Notes: generated from the letters alone by a model not told the origin. DNA of 64,000 bases from Eleginops maclovinus (GCF_036324505.1 NC_086354.1:6120217-6184216); one strand, 5' to 3'; positions 32,040-45,599 are shown, counted from the stretch's first letter. Numbers and translations are program-made.

Positions 32040-33348
32040 AGTGTCTTCGGACAGCGGACAGATTGACGGATGGATGAATAGGTGGGTAGGTGGACAGTTG
32101 GATGATAGACAGAAGGGCACGTGTGTCCTGCTAAATGTCACATTTTCTGGGCGTGTTTTCAGGCCGATTTTTTTATATTAAAGGGTATTATGGTTGGAGA
32201 TAACACCATATACTCTATTAATGTGCCTTATGTCTGGGATGCTGATGCCTATCCACCTTCACCCATGTATTTTAACTTGTCTCGCCTTTTGTTAAAACCC
32301 CCAATTCTTCAATTCAGCCTCCTGCTATTTCATTGCGCTTCAGTTAATCCACATCATAAAGGGATTCCAAATAATAACTTTATTGTAATACTCAGCAATG
32401 CTCACTGTTTTCATTTTGTTCAAGGGGGGAAGAGGCTATACTGAATTAAGGCTTGCTTATTATTATGAGCACTGTTTGCTGTCTAAAATGCAAAGACAGG
32501 GCAAGTTATTTAATCCATGCTATCTGACAACTAGAAGAATTCCTAATCAGGTAAACCTTTATTTGTATGGATTTTTTTTTTTTTTCATTTTTGCAACAAG
32601 CCTTATACTTTTGTTCTGGTGCAATTGTTTACATTCTCACCAAAGATCATTTTAGAGTGCGGAAAATGCAGCATAATCACCGAATCACTGTGGATTCTGA
32701 CCTTTGCTATGCAGGGTTTGGAGAAAGTACTATTTGGTTAATATCATACATGTTGAATTATTGCGTATACAGGCCAGACATAGACAACCACATCCATTTT
32801 ATATTCCTGCAAACAACACAAAAAAATAATATTATTGACAAGAGCGTGTTATTAGTTTGTGTTTGATATTTTTACATGTTAAATAAGGGAGATGTATGAT
32901 TTTAGGCCGAGTCTTTTGGTCCTAAAGGAGAGAGCTTTACCTGTAAACTCATTCATAAGTGCCTGTTATCCACAGTGGGTATTTTGATTAATAGAGGAAT
33001 CACTGTGATCGTGTTTTTCACTCTTTTATTTGTGTTTCATCATCAAGAGCCATTGAAATGTGTAATATTTCATCAACATGTTCTGTTCGTCATGACTTTC
33101 CGCCATTTGTATGATTAGAGAGACCATCACAGAAGATTCTAGTAAAGTGTCTGACTATATACTTTCTGATATGCTTATTCCTTAACTGCTTTCTATGGAA
33201 ATATTATACTGTATGTTTCACAACTGACATAAAGAAAGCTTGCTCTTTCTATTGGGACTCCAAAACCCACACTAAGAGTGCTGAAGAGTTCTCAAAAAGT
33301 TTATTTTTAAAGCTCCTGACTGCATTTTGTTTTCTAACATTGATTAAA
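32040..33348 (+). other. leprot: Probable leprot 3' UTR
   Basis: Follows the stop codon without an intervening repeat. ATTAAA at 33343-33348 with a T/G-rich stretch just downstream is a plausible polyadenylation signal. The short open frames inside are not credible genes. The extent is inferred. Confidence 0.4.
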
Positions 33349-33472
33349 ACTCTCTGTATAGTGAAACAAACTCTTGTCCTGCTGTTTATTGCTGGTTATG
33401 GTGTGTTTTTGTATTAGCATTAATTAATTAATTAAATTAAAATTAATTAGCATTGCAAGGGCTAAGAGATTT

Positions 33473-33557
33473 TAGCCTTTGCAGACCATTTACATGCACA
33501 AAAACCTATATAACACAGAGAGGGAAAATCCCAAAAAGCACAATAGGTCCGCTTTAA
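33473..33557 (+). repeat. Dispersed repeat family A, copy 4 (right-end fragment)
   Basis: 'cctttgcagaccatttacat', then 'gcacaaaaacctatataaca', ending 'caataggtccgctttaa'. This is the right tip that copies 1 and 2 lack, and it ends in TTAA. Confidence 0.65.
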
Positions 33558-36293
33558 TCAGTTAGGGCAGGGAGAGAAAAAGCATTGCATTTCTGGACTA
33601 AATACATAAAATATACATAATCATATCATAAAAGCAGGTTAATAGGAAAGGTACATAATAGAGGAGAACTTATGTAAAGTTGTTTCTGGGCAGGGATAAT
33701 GGATAATGCATTCAAATAGACACCTGCACACTGCAGAGTACAGCAGCAATAGTGACTGTCACAAACCTCTGTAATCACCTCCCTTGAGACACAAGCTGGG
33801 ATGTGTGTGGAGACTGAATATGAAGTGGGTTAGTTGAATTTCTGTGAGGCCAGACATTGTGAGACAACCTCAGATCTGACTGAGAGAAATTCTGATCCCT
33901 CCATGATACTGAATCATTGAAACATTTTGCAATATTGAATAAGCCGTGTGCAAAACAGCCAGTGTTTTGCACAAACAACAGAGTATTCACTGAAAAACAT
34001 CTGCTGCCTCCCTGCGTGTTTTGATTTTTCGAACATATTTCCACATGAATATTGAATACACATCAACAACATCGCCAGTTGTGAGCAAGCTGCATGACAA
34101 AACACTGATAAAAGACAACATTATCTATTTAGATTGGAATAGGATGTGATGGTAATCAAACGTGCAGCAACTCAAACACATTTATTTCATCCTCTGATCA
34201 CGTGCTTCACCAATTTGCATGTTAAGCTGAGTGCGTTTTCTCCACAAACACTCTACTATGCAAGTGATTTCTTATTTCTACAGAAAACATCTGTGCTCGT
34301 CTTGAGTGATTGCATTTCAGAAGGCGTATAACCGAGCATGTTTGGACTAACATCCCACAGAGAGGTTGCATCAGTGCTGCCTTGCAAAAAAAGCCCATGT
34401 GAATATTTATTCAATACGATGTGTGTCCAATACAAAATGTATGTACTGCATGAAAATGCTTGTTTTTTCAGAGGTTGACAAAATAAAGGGGTGACTAGTC
34501 TATGGATGAAAGAAAATATTGATACAGTATCATACATTGCAATATTATGTGTTGATTTCCAGAAACAAATAATGTTTTTTATTAATAATTTTCCATAGAG
34601 ATAAGCTATTTTATTACATCAGCAAAGATATGAACCCTCTTAAAGTAATGCTGTCATGTAAAAATAAATAAATAATAAAGACTTTCCTCACAGGGTCGCA
34701 GGCTACCATGATTACATGGGCAATGCCCTGAGTCTCCACTTCCAAAAATCATGATTTTAAACAATTCTTGTTGTGGGTTGTGTTGGTTCACACTGCAAAT
34801 GTCCTGTCCATAAATCAACGTAAAAACTGATACACAAGTACATCATTATCAATGAAAGAATCAGTGGAAGATTTATTTTTCAGTAGGTTTATTGTCAATT
34901 GCGACCAGTGAATTTCATGGTTAGTTTTCGTGAGGTCCAAAAGAAAACAAAGAGATGTACTGAGAAGAGGAGCCATCTTCGTATTCCACAAAAAGAGCTG
35001 TTGATTGTCTAGGCATGAAAAAAAAACCCTCCTTGCTTAGGAAATCAGAAGTTGTGCCTTGTCCAAAAACCCATAACACCACATTACTGGTCCATTTGTG
35101 TCTACTGAGTATAGACACTGCTTGAATGTGATACTGCCATTCTCTCAACCTGCAAGCAACATTGACAAGAACATCTTGAGAGGAAAAAAGATGAAGGTAA
35201 AGACGGAGATGAGCAAAAAGAGAGGCCAGGGACCCCCCATTCACTTCTGTTCCAGGACAGCTGTTGCCTGGCAACAGCAATTGCATCAAGAATATTATAA
35301 AACACTGCTGAGTCTGGCCTTGAGCACTACACAGGGTAACACATCATGATACACACAACAGAATGTTAAATTGTTGGGTTGTACTGTGATACGGTCAATT
35401 ACCACAGTTAGTTCCATATATGCACACGGTAATGTGCACACAGCCCAATGCAACACACAACACAGTGAACCAGGCAGACTGGGAGCTGAACAATGCAGCG
35501 CAGCACGTCACAATGGAATGCAACGTACCTCAATCTAGGACAACACAATGAAAATTCACATAATGCATAACTGTTCAATGTTACATTTTCATATGCACAG
35601 GTCCATAAAAATGTAACAACACAACAACGGGGTCTGCCAGGGTGCCAATTCACTTCACTAGAACAGTCAATCATGATGGCGCTGCCACGGGCGTCTGCCT
35701 GCTAGAGTTGCTCCGTTACTTGCTGCACTGTTAGTGTACAGTAGTAGTAGTAGTAGTAGTAGTAGTGTTTTTGTTATAATTGTTACTTTATTATAATGCT
35801 GTTGTGTTTATTGTACATTTGTAACTCTGGCACAATCATTTCCTTTGGGATAAAAAATTCCCTTCTTATCTCTTAATATATAGTTAGATTTAAAAACATG
35901 TTTTATCTACATAGTATGAATATACTATGGCATTTAAAATAGTGCTAAATGTATATTTCTGACATTTATGTTAACATTGAATTTCATCATAAAATTCTTA
36001 AATTGTTTGCATACATCATGTCTGTATGTTTGTCTGAAATGCCCCATTTTCAATATTTATAACAAAGAGACAAACTGATAGAAAAATGTGAAAAGTATGA
36101 ATAATAAGGAGCAACAATTGACTTACCATATAATCATACATTTGCAAATATAAAATCTGACCTATTATAATATTTAACCCAGTTAGCTATAGTTACCAAT
36201 GTTTTTTTGTAACATTAAATGTGTCTTTCGGGTAATTATTTTAATAAATAACCTATTTAAAGTAAGATAAAATGCTCTAAATAGTTTCAGAAT
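33558..36293. other. Intergenic between leprot and pde4b, no gene seen
   Basis: No exon-like sequence, and in particular nothing resembling the cytokine-receptor exons of lepr. A short (AGT)n run occurs at about 35740-35766. The rest is AT-rich. Confidence 0.55.
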
Positions 36294-36806
36294 CAGGGCT
36301 TTATATATAGGCCTTTATTATGAGTTTGTTGCTTTTACAGTTTAAATATGTGGACTGTATAATTTATTATTTTTAATGATATGCAATTGTCAATAGTTTC
36401 TTGACCAACCATTTCTTTATTGTTTTAAAATATAGTTAAATAATCAATTTTTTGGGTTATCTTAGAACCAGTGGGCTGTGGTGGTAAGATTTCTTTCAGC
36501 TTACTTTACGTTATGATGTACATGTGTTTTTATCTATATTTGCATTGCATAGCATTTCATATTTTCTCATTGTACATTAAATTTAACAAGTTTTAATTTT
36601 GAAGTTAATTGTTGTTGCTCCAAGCTCATTTTTGGATGTGAAACGAGGGTTTAAGGATATGTCCCCAGCTATCATCACCAGTGTAAATGACATGCTATGC
36701 TATATAATCTTGTTTTTGTAGTGCATGACATGGAGATTGGTAACGCGTTTATGGGCCACAAATAAAAATCCGGTCTAGGGCCACCAAAATCGTAGGGCCA
36801 GCCCTG
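36294..36806. mobile_element. Possible hAT-like remnant
   Basis: CAGGGCT at 36294 and the right-hand tip GGGCCAGCCCTG ending at 36806 are inverted over their first seven bases. The right end also has 'ctagggccaccaaaat', as in other fish hAT tips. No target duplication was found, so the left end may be wrong. Confidence 0.35.
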
Positions 36807-36889
36807 TTAACGTCAGAGATATTTACTGTAAAGAGACAATCAACTAATACATATCAGGTAGTCAATAATAGACAGAGAGCCGGAGGGTA

Positions 36890-37200
36890 GAAGGCGCCCC
36901 ATTAAAGCTGGCGAGGCACATCCATAAAGTGAGTGCTCTCTGGCGGGGAACCAAATGGACGCCGGGCCGGCAGCAGTAGTGCAGGCAGGGAGGGGGAGGG
37001 CACCGCCTGCCATTGGTAAACGGGAGGATTTGCGTCGTCGGTGTCAAAGCCAATCGATGCGCTTACGGAGTAGGGAAGGGGAACAAGCGCGAATGGCACA
37101 AATGGAACATGATAAAAAGGGGCGCGTGCTTCAGAGAACCAGCAGACAACGGTGGACCAGCACGACCGCATCAGTGCGTGGGACAGCGAACACACCTCCG
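36890..37200 (+). promoter_or_regulatory. pde4b: GC-rich promoter and probable non-coding first exon of pde4b
   Basis: A CpG-rich block surrounded by AT-rich DNA. It contains CCAAT-type boxes (inverted ATTGG near 37013, CCAAT near 37051) and ends in a strong splice donor, CTCCG|gtaaga, at 37201. The next downstream coding signal on this strand is the pde4b start-codon exon at 55033, so this most likely marks a pde4b promoter and 5' UTR exon. An open frame from 36955 stays open to the donor in phase 0 but resembles nothing known. Confidence 0.5.
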
Positions 37201-40200
37201 GTAAGACTGCATTTAACCGTCACGAGTGAAAGATACTTAAAATACTTCTAAATTTCTAGCAACAATGTTGTACATATATTAATATTCCCATAGTTTTGTC
37301 GACCTTGTATCGTGTAGTAACCTACTGCATTAAACTCTCGCGACATTTTAAAGTTTTTCCCATATACAGTCTTATGTTTATGTCCATATTTGCCTAGTAT
37401 AAGTTCATTATGCTGAATGATGAGGAGTTCGCTGTTCGACAGGTTTGCAAAAAAAAACAATGTTCTGCTATGCGCACGTGGCCGGTTTCCGTCATTAGAG
37501 CTGCACACAAGCTATTTTTGAAGAAACACTATCGGCAGGGAAATATCTTGAGTTGCACTGAGAGGTCTTTTGATTCAGTCACATCACGTAGGCTATTCGT
37601 CTGTACGTAGGCTGTGCTCTTCATCTCTCTCGGGACTTTACAGTGTGGGCATCTCTTCCTTTTGTCAGCCGACTTCAGTTTTGCTAGTGTGCTTCGTTTG
37701 AATTTCCTGAAATAATGATGTGCTGCCCTGGATACATCCTTCATAACGTGTGGGACACCTGCAATACATTATAATGATGATGATCATTAGGAAATAAAAG
37801 ATTGTCCCACTATAAGTTTGGGATAAATAAGGTTTGGGAGGTGGGGAGAAAAGGGAATATTTCTTTTAGTATTGTGATGTAAATCTGCATTAACATAACA
37901 ATAGAGGGGCTGCATGTTTAGACTATCAACTGAGTGTAATGTTTATATGCCGTTACACAATCAATCACTGTTCATTTATCAATGGAGTTTGAGTTAAATA
38001 CGGTCAACCAAGTCTTACAGAAAATAAATGGCACTAGCCAGGCCCTTTATTTCACCATAAAAGACAAATCAAGATCACATTTCAGTTTGGAATTAACGTG
38101 TTGACTAGTATCAATACAGGGAGTCAACGGTGACCTTTTTAAAATCCATATAAGAGGAGTGTCTGGGGATGATTAACTGTTTTCTATTCATCTTTTATAT
38201 GTTAATGATTCTTTAAAACCTTTCAAATGAAGATTAAAGCGACAGTAATACGGTATTTGGCATCTACCACAGGGTAATGCTTTTCATTAAGTCAGGTCAT
38301 TTAAGGAGAACCAAGGGATGCACGATTTTGATCGTCTATATCAATTTGATATTAACTTGATTGCCATTGCTGATCTGAATTAGTGGTGAGTGCTGTGTTT
38401 TTTTGTGTTTCATCTTCTCTTTGTTGGGTGAATCACAAAGCAACTTAAAGGTGCACATTGCTCCTATTCTATCATAATATGCATATGCTATGGTTACGAT
38501 GCACTATGTAAAAAAAAAAACACAAATTGTGATAATTTTTCTTTATCTGTAACAACTTTTTAAAAAAATATATATTTGCTTTAAATTATTTTTTTATTTA
38601 AAGATATATTATTTATATATAAATATATTTTTTTAAACCATACATTTTGTGTTTCGGGATTCTATCACTAATATATTTTCACATATTTTTCCTTTACCAA
38701 ATTTTGCACTTAGGCCAATTATTTATAGACTATTACTTACATTTTTGGAATTATACGTAACTATATGATTTCGGCCATTCATTTTTGATCCCCATATTTA
38801 TTCTATTGTGTGTCTCCAGGAGAAACCGAAAGTATTTTGTTTCAGTGGCACAAATCATTGTTTAGGGCTTTGAATAAGTTTGGTGTGACACACTGACATT
38901 TACATGGTGTGATGTACTATCATGTTTTGTTTTGGGAAAACATTTCCCATGTGCACTTCCCTTTTTAAGCCAATAGTTCATAGCATTTCTGTAGTGCCCC
39001 GGTCATGTGATGTGAACTCAAGCGGCCACTGTCCTTTTATTCTCAGTCAGTACTACAACAACAGGCCACATACAGAAGCTTTGGCTTCCAGACTGATGAC
39101 TCACTAACTGGCTTTGCTGGTGATGTTGTTACTGTGCTGCCATTTCTGTTGCGGAACACTGATGTTCCACTTCCAAATGATGAATACACGCCGTTACTGC
39201 TCTATGCTGTTAGGGTTGCAGGCCGGGAGAGTGTTGGTCATATTGGAAACTGAGATAGACAACAAAGAATTGGGCAAATTGTGAATACAGAAAGAATTGT
39301 GTGTTTGGTGTCATTGTTTCGTGTTTGTGTCTTGGATGTGATTGTACTAACAGTCATGCATTTGGTCGAAATGTGCTAGGTTCGTAATGTCAAAAGAAAA
39401 AGTTCCACTGTTAAAGTTTCACACTTTCTGTCAAGCCTGATGTTTCAAAAGCCATCTATTACATCACTCTTATATAATCATGTGTAACTAAATGGGCTGT
39501 CAAAGTTAACGCTATAATATCGAATTTAGGCAAATCCCTTTTGACAGGCTATTGACATGCTTACAATCTTTGATTATGACCCTTGGCCTGCACTGTATTT
39601 TGGGAAATCAGGAAGTGAAGGAGCAATAATGGTTATGGAAAGCAGAACTAAACCAAATATGGAAAGGGTCCTTTGTACAGCAAATGCAGCTTCCAAGCCC
39701 AGCCAGATGGTTCTCTCGACAACACTAAAGTTGTATGTATTTATTGTCAATGTGAATTGAGTTCCCACTGGAGTATTTTTAGTCAAAAAAATACCACTTG
39801 CAGGCCAAGCATGCAGCTATTGCAGGGAGCCCTTGTCCCCCCGGCCCAAGGCAGACCATGACCATTCAATTATCTTGAATTTGACTTGAGTTTGAGTTTT
39901 GGATTGTTGCAATATTATTGAACATAGGTTTTGTATAACGCAAGCATTTTTGTCCACTTTCCTTTTAGAACAGCTCAAAATGTATGAATAATATAGGGAA
40001 ATTAACTATGGACAATCATGCGATTAATCAAGGTTAAAATTATATATTTTTTAATAAATTGACAGCACTTATAAATATTTACTTGTTCTCCTCCTAAGCC
40101 CGTCAGAGGGAACAACATTGTCAGTGCCTGGGGTTCTTGTTGCTCATCAATCACATTTCTTCTGCAGGCCATAATATTGGCTTTTTTTTTTTTGCTGTGA

Positions 40201-40250
40201 AATGGGATCTAAGAAATTTGTAATCTATCCGTGCATTGTATGTCTTTCAG
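37201..40250 (+). other. pde4b: Putative pde4b 5' intron, first part
   Basis: AT-rich, with low-complexity runs around 38510-38640. No coding sequence was recognised. Confidence 0.45.
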
Positions 40251-40322
40251 GCCGACAGTCTGCTGACGTGAGTTCCCAGCAGTCTTTTCACCACTGGCTC
40301 AAGAAGAAGAAGAGCTTCAGCT
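40251..40322 (+). other. Candidate 72-nt exon, likely pde4b 5' UTR
   Basis: Preceded by an excellent acceptor ('attgtatgtctttcag') and followed by an excellent donor (CT|gtgagtac). Two of the three forward frames contain stops inside the exon. The third is open but has no ATG and no similarity I recognise (it would read RQSADVSSQQ). A non-coding leader exon is the simplest reading, and a chance pair of splice sites is possible. Confidence 0.35.
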
Positions 40323-43300
40323 GTGAGTACACTTTCATATGTTTGGGTGGGAATATCGTGGTCACTCAGTTCTGTACTGGAAACCTTGCTGCTGAATAAA
40401 CTGTGTATACGAGTTCTTCATTGGTTTTCAAGCAGGACAGATTATTTTCTTGTGTATTATGAAGTGTCATAGGCTGACAAATGTACAGACAGTCTAAGGT
40501 ACAGTGTATTGGTTAGGATAAAACCACATCCTGCATTATTTCTGAAACACTTCTCAGAGTTTACCTCTAGAACAGAGACATTATATGTATTATATAAACA
40601 ACAACTCTAAGTCCCTCCTGCAGACATCCTGCTGAACACACAGACACACAGAGGTGCTGCGGAGGAGATTTAGATGCCGACTCTATATTGCGGATGATAG
40701 GTTGGGACGTGTCACGTGGGTGGGACGTTGCCAGGAGTTCAATGTAAAGCCAGCCCACATTTCGGTTATGATGTCATAACTGAAGCAAATCTGGATCAGC
40801 TCGTTTGCACCGTAGTTTTTATAGATGTGGGTAAGGAGGAAAAGAGAGGGTTGTATTTTCTGACCCTTTGTGAGTCTACTTACACACCGGGGACACATAT
40901 TTTTGTATAAAAGACATCAAAAAGTGCATTTTGCATAATAGGGGTCCTTATAAAAGAAATGCCCATCACCATGTACTTAACGGCTGTAAAATATGGTGTT
41001 TTATTTAACCAAAAATAATTTTTAAGATGTATTACATTTTTTGAGTCAAAATAAAGCCTTTGTCCAAAGTGAATTCATATAATTTTAAAAGGGCAACTAT
41101 TTGTCTGCTTTTATGCTGTCTGCATGGCAATGTCGATCAATGTGATGCAATTGAGAGAAGCTGCACATTTAGATTTTCTTTCAAAGAGAATCTCATCATC
41201 CATCACTGTACCCTTTGCCCTGAATCATTATCACACCTTAGGAACTCCCTTGATGCCTTCAGCAACAACAAAACATTTTCAAAGCTTGGTCTAAGGGGAG
41301 GCCCACAGTCTCAGACTCTGAAAACCCCAGTTATATGCCATGATGTATCCCTCTCAAAAAGCTTTGATAATACAGTGCAATCCCAGAAAACATGGTGATA
41401 ATTTGTATTTACATTTCCAGTTCTACAAGCATACTGGAAGTTACCATCTTGTGGGTTACTCGTATTTATGCAGATATAGATCTTTCTTTTTTACCTGTAT
41501 TTCATTATTTTTTTGTGCTAGGGAAACAAATACATCTTCATTATAAAAAGGAATAAGCTTTCTTTCAGACCTTCATCACACTCACTTTGATAAAGTTCAA
41601 TAGAATCTAATCAAACACATTTACGAAACCTTCTTTCACAAGAGAAAGAATATTTTCATGAAGAATGACTAACACAAAACCCTCTTTAGTCTGTCACACA
41701 ATTACCTTCCGAACAAGAACAGTTTACCAGGGCTCAGTCACATAGCCCAGATTAACTCCTCTACCATCAGCGCTATTTCACCAATTGTCCGATGACTTTA
41801 AATAGGAAAGACATTGGCAAATACCAATGTCCTGCCAATCAATGAGTATGTCCCTAATATAAAAATAACTCTCCAGAGGCAGCTCAGCCAAAAGGGTCGT
41901 TACTCAGGAAGTTTTGGCCCAGCCTTGTGAACGTTCTTGCATTGCAGCCCTAAAATAGAAACTGATACAAGTGTCACAAGTCGTAAACAGGAAGTAGTAG
42001 ATGTGCGTAGGATCTATCAGAGTTCCACAGCAGGATGTACTGCAGCCATCCTGTGTGTGTACAGAGGCTGGTTGATCAGACCATTTGTTCACTCTCCCCT
42101 CCAGAGTGTCTCTAAGCAGCACCGGTCACACTGATTCAGTCCTGACCAAGCGATCTGAAGGAGTCACAGCCATGTTGACATGGAGGTTGCCAACTGGTGA
42201 CACTCACCAAAGGCCCCCCCTGTGCCCCAAATCCTGCTCATTCTGCCAGGCCTTCTGTTACTCTTCAAGTCAGCTGTTATGATTAAATAAATAAAAGCTT
42301 GACTCAATGTAGCTGGCAATATAAAGTGTTGTCTTGTGTATAGCTAACTGATGAAGTGCAGACATAATCACATAATTAGCCAAATGCATGTGTGGGTGTT
42401 TTGAATTTAACAGAATGGCACGCCCTCTTTATTATTGGGATTTTTCAGTTAGCTCTTATCAAACAGTGAGTCACCATGAGTCAATTACCATCTGTCCTGG
42501 CCCCTTAATTATTTTCTAAATTATTTTTAAATCTCTTAATTTGTTTGCTAGGTCTTGTTGTTATTGGTATATTGGCATAGGAATAAAAGATCATACAGGA
42601 TTAAGCACTTTTTCCCTTGTTTCATCTGATTAAGAAGAAGGGAATATTAGCTAGAGTGACGGCACATTGTGATCGAGCAGTAAAGTAGTGGATTCAATAA
42701 GACAACAAAGTTAAACTGCAGTTAAATGAACAATTTATCATTTCTGCCACAAGCGTTCTCTCAATCAAACCAATAACAACAGCCTGAGTTTGGAGGCAAC
42801 ATGTACAAGTTGAGGTCTAAGGTGTTTTTCATTGCAGTCAGGTTCTCCTGATTAGGATCCTTTTATTGTTCAGGAGGGTAGCTGAATTATCGGCGGAGGT
42901 CTCATCCTCTTAAATAAACAGAACAAGTTATTCAAACCAGAGTAAAAACTGAAAAAAGTGGAGTTTCTCCGATGCATTTCTGTAGTCTTAGCATGGATTG
43001 CCGTCAAGCTAAATGCTAACGTTTGCTATGCTTCTTTTCTTCTTTTAACTTTAGATGTAAGATGACACATGGCCCAGTGGAGACATGCTCACAGTCTGGC
43101 CGTCCCAGGCTCTCTGTGTCTTTTTTTCTCTGTCTCTTAATCTCTGTACAGTAGGGCAGTGGGTTCCCTGCATGTGGCCTCCACGCTGACGTCATCTTTC
43201 AGCCGCCACAGATTAGTGTGTTGTTTCTCTGCCTCCTCAACACACTCCTCTCAGTATTCACCCATCTCAAGAGTTCCTTTCTGCTGGAATCCACTGCACT

Positions 43301-43479
43301 GAATGCTAATATAGACAGCCAAGTTTCCACTTTCTATTGTTCACTGACAAGTAATCCAAGTCGACACGTGTTAATTGGCTTCTTATCTGTCATAGAGATC
43401 ATATGGCTTTGGATTGTTTGATGGGTGTCGTCTTAAATCACATGAAAGAAGGAATTTTTTGATGTTTAAAGGGATGAAG
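40323..43479 (+). other. pde4b: Putative pde4b 5' intron, middle part
   Basis: No exon recognised. The higher-complexity block at about 42720-43420 could hold conserved regulatory DNA, which alignment would have to test. Confidence 0.4.
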
Positions 43480-43760
43480 TACTTTGTAGGCTGACTGGGA
43501 GTCAGCATCGCAAGGGGAAAACAATGGGATTTCCCCATTGGTTTTCAAATAAGCTCTGTGCCAAACACATGTTTATGATACTTAACACTTTCTATTCGAC
43601 TTGTGTTACCCACTGACCTTATTTCAGGCTTCTAACCATAAACCGCTTCAAAAATAGTTTACGTTGAGATGGACGTGGTTGAATGTGAAAATATTTCTAG
43701 GTTTTAAAACTGTTTACTGCACCACTCTTATTTTAATCAATGACTCGACTAAATGTTTAA
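43480..43760. repeat. Dispersed repeat family B, copy 3
   Basis: 'gtcagcatcgcaaggggaaa', then 'ccaaacacatgtttatgata', then 'gaccttatttcaggcttcta', then 'actgcaccactctta', in the same order as copy 2. Confidence 0.55.
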
Positions 43761-44414
43761 GCTCTACATAAACTGAAGGATGCTCTGACTGTGATCTATA
43801 ACTTTATTTGTGGAAAGGTGATTTTATAGCTGTAGACTTAATCATTTTCATTTACGATAATGTTAGTATTATTCTAAGCTTATTATTGCAAGTCTGACAC
43901 CTGCATGGAGTGCATCAGCTGCTTACTGAAGGACATGCCCACACAATCATGTGGGAAGGAGGGATAAGATTGCCGTTTTAAAACTTATTGCAGCCTAAAT
44001 ATTGATTGGTATCATTTTTCTTGACTGTATAAATTACAAAAGATGATCCTTTAAGAAAAGCGTTGTCTCCCAGATATGACAAATTAATTTTCTTCCTCAG
44101 CATTAACTGGAAACACAATGATCAAGCAGAATAACTGATGCCACACAAATGACAAAAGCCTGATCACTGAGATGTGTTCAAGTGTCTGACCTTGGCAAAT
44201 CTGAAGCTTCTCTCGCCCTGTCCTGCTACTTAAACACACCCAAACAGGACAATAAACATGCTATCTAGACACAACAAGTTATGTCTTCTACAGAGAAGCT
44301 GGATCCAGAATGGCTCGGACAGATTATACAGGCCTCACAGATGGCGTCTTTGGTCATCAAACCCTCAGCAACTCTAATCATTTTTATTCTGAAAGAAAGT
44401 TGTTTTTGAATTTG
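43761..44414 (+). other. pde4b: Unrecognised intronic stretch before the second hAT
   Basis: No coding or mobile sequence was recognised between repeat B copy 3 and the hAT insertion. Confidence 0.4.
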
Positions 44415-45599
44415 TTTTGAACTAGGGATGCACCGAAAATTCGGCCACCGAAAATTTTCGGCCGAAAATGGCCCAAAAGTGCATTTTCAGTTGTCGGCCG
44501 AAACACTTTTGTCACCGAAACAACAAGGCCGAAACAGAACGTTGTGATGATGACGCAAGCAAAAAACCGCGAACAGCACTCGGGCCAACATGTCTGCGGT
44601 GTGGACGCAATTCACTGTGTCTGAAAAAGAACAACGAATAGCAATTTGCAATACGTGTAAAGCCGAAATTTCTAGAGGGGGTATATCTGCAAAGAGTTTT
44701 TCCAGGTCGGGTTTAATTCATCATCTTAAATCAAAACATCCCGATCGCTATTCTGAATTTGAGAAAAACGCGGCACAGAAAAGGAAAGCCATTCCGAGCA
44801 CACCGACTCCGTCTGTGGCAGACGTTTTTGAAAAGGCCAAAAAGTTTCCCAGTGATGGTGCCAAGGCTAAGGGCATTACACAAAAAATGATGGAATTCAT
44901 TGCCTTAGATGATCAGCCGTTCTCTGTTGTAGAGGACGTGGGATTTCGTAGGCTGATAGAGCACATTGAGCCCCGTTATGCCATACCGAGCAGACGACAT
45001 TTCTCAGACGTATGTTTACCTGAGCTGTTCAATGTTGTTGCAACTCACGTCCATGAGCTTATGGCATCTGATATTTCAGCAATCAGTTTCACGACCGATA
45101 TATGGAGCTCAGACGTCAGCATCACGAGTATGCTCAGTCTAACTGCACAGTGGATCAACACAGATTTCAAGCTGCAAAAGATTCTGCTTAATTCACAAGA
45201 GTTTTCGATGCACTTGACTTAAATGCACTTTGTTTTTTTATGAGAGAACATATTTAATTTTACAATATTTCAGCAGGCCAGTCAGTTTACAGGCCTGTAC
45301 ATTATTATTTCATGTAGGCTACACATGTGTGGTCAAGTTAAACATTTAATTTTATTTTATATTGTGCATAATGTCAGTTCTAAATAAATATTTTCATAAT
45401 TTCGTGATTTATTTATTCTTTGAATTGCAACGCCTTGATTTTTAGTAAGGTTAGCACACAGTCATAGCCATAAATGCAATGGTACTAATAATTGGAATAA
45501 TAATTTATTTCGGTGTTTCGGTTTTCGGCCTTGGTTTCCTCATTTTCGGTTTTCGGTTTCGGCCAAGAATTTTCATTTCGGTGCATCCCTATTTTGAAC
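44415..45599 (+). mobile_element. Internally deleted hAT transposon with target duplications
   Basis: The element proper is 44423-45591 (1,169 bp). Its ends are TAGGGATGCACCGAAA and the inverted TTTCGGTGCATCCCTA. Subterminal GGCCGAAA repeats follow, and exact 8-bp duplications TTTTGAAC flank it at 44415-44422 and 45592-45599. It keeps the first part of a transposase gene and has lost the rest of the catalytic domain, so it cannot move on its own. The tip sequence differs from the hAT at 8379, so this is a separate hAT lineage. Confidence 0.93.
44590..45222 (+). CDS. Truncated hAT transposase fragment with BED zinc finger, 210 aa
   Basis: N-terminal third of a ZBED1-like hAT transposase. MSAVWTQFTV opens the BED finger (CNTC near residues 20-23, HHLKSKH near 44-50). 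An alpha-helical DNA-binding region follows, then the start of the RNase H fold with FTTDIWSSDVS (first catalytic Asp near residue 169). The frame then diverges and stops at 45222; the second Asp, the Glu and the hATC domain are absent. The deletion keeps the DNA-binding part in frame, so a short BED-finger protein could in principle be made, but there is no evidence of selection or expression. Confidence 0.85.
   Translation: MSAVWTQFTVSEKEQRIAICNTCKAEISRGGISAKSFSRSGLIHHLKSKHPDRYSEFEKNAAQKRKAIPSTPTPSVADVFEKAKKFPSDGAKAKGITQKMMEFIALDDQPFSVVEDVGFRRLIEHIEPRYAIPSRRHFSDVCLPELFNVVATHVHELMASDISAISFTTDIWSSDVSITSMLSLTAQWINTDFKLQKILLNSQEFSMHLT

Noticed and set aside
36955..37200. Open frame starting MDAGPAAVVQ and ending in phase 0 at a splice donor
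   Set aside because: It could join pde4b coding exon 2 in phase, but it has no similarity to PDE4 N-termini and the genuine MKKSRS start exon fits better. A GC-rich leader exon often stays open by chance.
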